From Canna indica (lineage: Eukaryota > Streptophyta > Magnoliopsida > Zingiberales > Cannaceae): a stretch of DNA of 64,000 bases. The stretch is taken from NCBI GenBank assembly GCA_034359265.1, contig CP136896.1, positions 6,417,501-6,481,500 on the forward strand, read 5' to 3'. A program made the translations under genes and the position numbers. Shown here piece after piece: positions 61,164 through 64,000 of this stretch. The number at the start of each line of letters is the position of its first letter. Positions within the stretch are counted from its first letter, which is position 1. Below the pieces are notes generated by a model. It ran no database searches. It saw only the letters and a program-made list of their open reading frames with translations, and was not told where the DNA came from.

Positions 61164-61358
61164 ATAGTTATTTGTACTGCACTTACATTTTTATTTTAAC
61201 TGTTAACTAATTATTCTAAATTTCGGCAACATCTCTCTTGTTCTGCGATACGCGCCCAGATGATATGCGTATTCGGAGAACTGTAGGGAGATGCTGCCGA
61301 AATTTAGAATAATTAGTTAACAGTTAAAATAAAAACATAAGTGCAGTACGAATAACAT
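61164..61358. repeat. Long near-perfect inverted repeat (hairpin) in the CACTA copy C leader
   Basis: Left arm ttgtactgcacttacatttt...ggcaacatctctc pairs with right arm gagatgctgccgaaattt...ataagtgcagtacg over about 75 bp with few mismatches. The inner part (gttctgcgatacgc against gcgtattcggagaac) pairs too, leaving a short loop near 61262. It stands between the leader and the transposase start and is absent from copy B, which is deleted here. Confidence 0.88.
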
Positions 61359-61430
61359 AAATCCCGAATGGAATAGGACAATCTCACCTAAAGACATTAA
61401 CCAAAGAAATTGTCATTGATTGACAGAATC

Positions 61431-61856
61431 ATGTCGGCTGATCGAAGTTGGATGTACCGACGTCTTGATCGTGGAGCTTTAACGAATGAGTTTCGATTAG
61501 GCGTAACGTACTTCCTAAATTTCGCCTATTCGAATCGGAATTTCGTTAGCATGGGTGATCAAATCCGATGTCCGTGCCGCATTTGTTCGAATCAGAAAAA
61601 TTAATCCGATAGTAGGAGAAAATGAGCTGATACCTGATATGACACATGATTTCTATCAATAAGATGATCCTCCTGCTGTAGATCGTATTATTCCAATACT
61701 CGAGGATGCAGACACAACGTCAATTCAATTAGAAGTTGAATATGCTGATGATGACGATCATGAAATTGAGAAAGCTGGAGATGAAGAAGATGAAGAAGAG
61801 GAAGAAGAGGAAGAAGAAGAATTCGAAGACTATTATTCAAATGATGAGGAATAATT
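61431..61856 (+). pseudogene. CACTA copy C transposase remnant: N-terminal domain fused to the acidic C-terminus
   Basis: ATG 61431 starts the transposase-associated domain (RSWMYRRLDRGALTNEF, IRCPCRICSNQKN). At about 61597-61604 the sequence jumps to the C-terminal part (PIVGENELIPDMTHDFY, then PAVDRIIPILEDADT) in another frame, so translation stops at 61602-61604. All of Transposase_21, DUF4218 and DUF4216 is gone. The bases aaaaatt at the join are also present at the C-terminal breakpoint in copies A and B, consistent with deletion at microhomology. A further TAA (FYQ-stop) lies near 61659. The acidic tail ends at 61854. Confidence 0.85.
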
Positions 61857-61929
61857 GTAAAGTATATATTTTATTAAATATATCTCTACTATTTATACAA
61901 TAATCTGATTATATGTCTGTTCGACAGAT

Positions 61930-63436
61930 ATGTCTGGTCATGGTTATCGACGCAGGAGAGCTTCGGAGTCTCCGATCGGTGAGACTCCAGCACTTACTCA
62001 TGCTGCGGATCCTCCTGTTGCTGATCCTCATGAGGATGATACTACCGAGGCTAGTACATCCAGACGCAGGCGGCCACGCGGGCCGAACAGGTGGCAGCCT
62101 CCACCAGCCACAGAGTCACGTAGATTGATTAGCGTGATTGGGGAGCGGTAATATATCATGAATTACGACAATTATACAAATTCATTATATCATAATATAA
62201 TATTAAAATTTATTTTTGTTGTGCAAGTTCGAGCAAGAAGAAGTGCCGAGGAGCATTTCTTCTACTATTCGACGATACATGCACGGGGCATGGCCTACGT
62301 GGTCTCACGTGCCTAGCGAGTACGTCGACATGTTATGGCGCGAGTTTGAGGCACGTATTATTATTATTTTTACATGCATGATGATATATTAATATTGGTA
62401 CTGATATTATTATTTTGCAGGCTCGCTATACATGGCCGAGGACCAGAGGCCCTTCATTTACGCTGCCTGGGAGGCTATTTCCCGGGCAAGGTACAACGGG
62501 CAGCTGGGGCAGGCTCGGTCCCAGGCGATGGCCCGAGCTGGGACCACTAACATCACGGAGACTCGGGGATACGGCCCCGGTTGGATTACTCCGGATATAT
62601 GGGACCAGCTCGTGGGAATATGGTCGACGGATCGATGGCAGGAGGTTTCTCGGAATGCGGCTAGAAATCGCATGTCGGGGGAGCAGCGCGTCACACCGGC
62701 GGCTCTGTTGCATTTGCAGTGCACGCGAACCGTATGGTAAGTATATCTTTTAATTATATATTTTATTTGTTACTATGTGTACTAATTAATGTATTTGTTT
62801 TGTAAATGTAGACGACGGTGTCGAATGACGGGACTGTCCAGCGACCCTCCCCGATGGCGGTGTTTGAGCGGACTCACCGTCGAGCACATGGGACGGGGGA
62901 GTACATCGACAACCGCGCTGCATACATTGTGGTAATTATATATTTGTTTAAATTATTCATTATATATTTATAATTTAAGTTTTATGAGAAATATTAAATA
63001 AAAAATCAAACTTGAGTAGGAGACCTACAGCCAGACGGTGGTGCAGCGCGGGGGTACCCCCGAGGACTTTGACGCAGCATCGTGGGTCGAGGCCGCAGGT
63101 GGCTGGGACCATGGCCGCGTATATGGCTTCGTAGATAGTGGTCATGCGCGAGCCGTGCTAGGGCCACTTGGGGCACCGACCCCTCCGGTCGCTAGTGAGC
63201 GGTCGTCCACCTCTAGATCCAGTTATGATCATAGTAGCAGAATAAGGACTCTAGAGGAGATGGTCGCGCGTCAGAGTCGGATGATGGAGGAGATGCATGC
63301 TATGCTACGCAACATGTCAGGTCATCCCAAAGCAGGCATCTCTTCGGCATCATCTAATCCATCGTCCTCGAGTTAGTCCACGCCGGTGTACACTCAAGCA
63401 CTCCAGACCCCGCCATATGATCCAGACCATCCTCCA
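61930..63436 (+). pseudogene. CACTA copy C second gene (Transposase_24/TNPA-like), several lesions
   Basis: Exon 1 61930-62147 has a good start (MSGHGYRRRR). The acceptor of intron 1 is changed from gtgcag|G to gtgcaaG. Exon 3 has lost one G near 62434 (tacatggccg versus tacatgggccg) and another near 62680 (tcgggggagc versus tcggggggagc), shifting the frame. Exon 5 (from ~63021) has a TAG at 63374-63376 where copy A has CAG. Otherwise it follows copy A closely, including the GC donor after exon 2. Confidence 0.8.
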
Positions 63437-63449
63437 TCGTGATCGTGAG

Positions 63450-64000
63450 ATTTTGTTTATATTGACTTTGTTACTGAGATATTGAACTTGTTTAATTTAT
63501 ATTGACTTTGTTACTGAGATATTGATACTTCAATTTTGCATTTGAATTGTTTTTATACTATCGTGGATAATTATCAATATAAATATAATTGTTTTGATGT
63601 ATATCTTGGTGTGTTTGTGATGTGTGAATGAATGTGTGTATGAGTGTATGGGTGTGTGAGTTATGTATCTGATAGTATCAATGTATCAATGAAAATTTTA
63701 AATTTTAAATTTTTTCGTTACCAGGTTCACATCATCAACAACGGCTCACAAGTTTATCGAAAGCCGTTGCTGATGACCTACAGCAACGGCTTAGCGACGG
63801 GCTTTTACTAACGGCGTTGCTACGGACTCAACGGTCATTGTTATTAATATTATCAGCAACGGCTCGGTGTCCGTTGCTGATAATATTTTTAGCGACGGCC
63901 CGAGCGGCCGTTGCTGAATCGTCGCTAAGTTATCAGCAACGCGAGTTTCTGTCACGGCTCTATTGCAACGGCTCGGCCGTTGCTGATGTTCTTCAGCAAC
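63450..64000. repeat. CACTA copy C 3' region with the start of the right subterminal array
   Basis: A ~32-bp phrase (tttatattgactttgttactgagatattga-like) is duplicated in tandem at about 63455-63525; copy A has a different short duplication here. AGCAACGGC-type motifs run from ~63735 to the window end. Confidence 0.75.

Larger units (their letters stand above)
60011..64000 (+). mobile_element. CACTA (En/Spm) element, copy C, left 4 kb, internally deleted
   Basis: Begins CACTAATAGAAACTTGG at 60011, preceded by ata. Then follow subterminal repeats, promoter, GC-rich leader, 26-bp minisatellite, a long hairpin, a tiny remnant of the transposase gene, the second gene and the start of the right subterminal array. 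The right terminus is outside the window. It interrupts the retrotransposon at 57037-60010. Confidence 0.92.

Overview
The window reads as nuclear DNA of a flowering plant, probably a monocot. It has two intron-rich plant genes, one of them with very GC-rich exons as in many monocots. These sit in AT-rich DNA packed with plant transposon families (CACTA/En-Spm, hAT, Copia-type LTR elements, a LINE, MITEs). I cannot name the species.

Layout. 1-3831: the 3' part of a CACTA element (copy A) with the end of a TNP2-type transposase, a second five-exon gene (Transposase_24/TNPA-like) and the right terminus. 3991-4480: a short decayed CACTA-like element. 5363-8336 (+): a complete four-exon GH3 acyl-acid-amido synthetase of the jasmonate (JAR1-like) type. 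9700-10280: the tail of a LINE. 10742-13993: a dead hAT element carrying a nested 289-bp MITE. 14946-15641: a non-autonomous hAT element with a perfect 8-bp duplication. 16504-31094: a reversed CACTA element (copy B), with a GAG-only LTR retrotransposon (23017-31085) inserted in its last few bases. 35281-54479 (-): an apparently intact 11-exon SNF2/RING helicase gene (CHR27/CHR28, FRG1/FRG2-like). 57037-60010: a second, 5'-truncated GAG-only retrotransposon, interrupted at 60011 by a third CACTA element (copy C) that runs off the window.

The most unusual part is intron 3 of the SNF2 gene (43025-49882). It holds two near-identical segments carrying exon 6/exon 7 sequence of the same gene in the opposite orientation, each followed by a hAT-type BED zinc-finger fragment, then a decayed hAT C-terminal region. 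The pre-mRNA should therefore contain long self-complementary arms. Arabidopsis relatives of this gene act in RNA-directed DNA methylation, so a possible self-directed small-RNA source inside it deserves a look.

The three CACTA copies are all defective but in different ways: B lacks the transposase N-terminal domain, C lacks the transposase core, and A and C carry stop or start-codon lesions. Exon limits were derived by hand from splice signals, reading phase and comparison between copies; no search or alignment was run.
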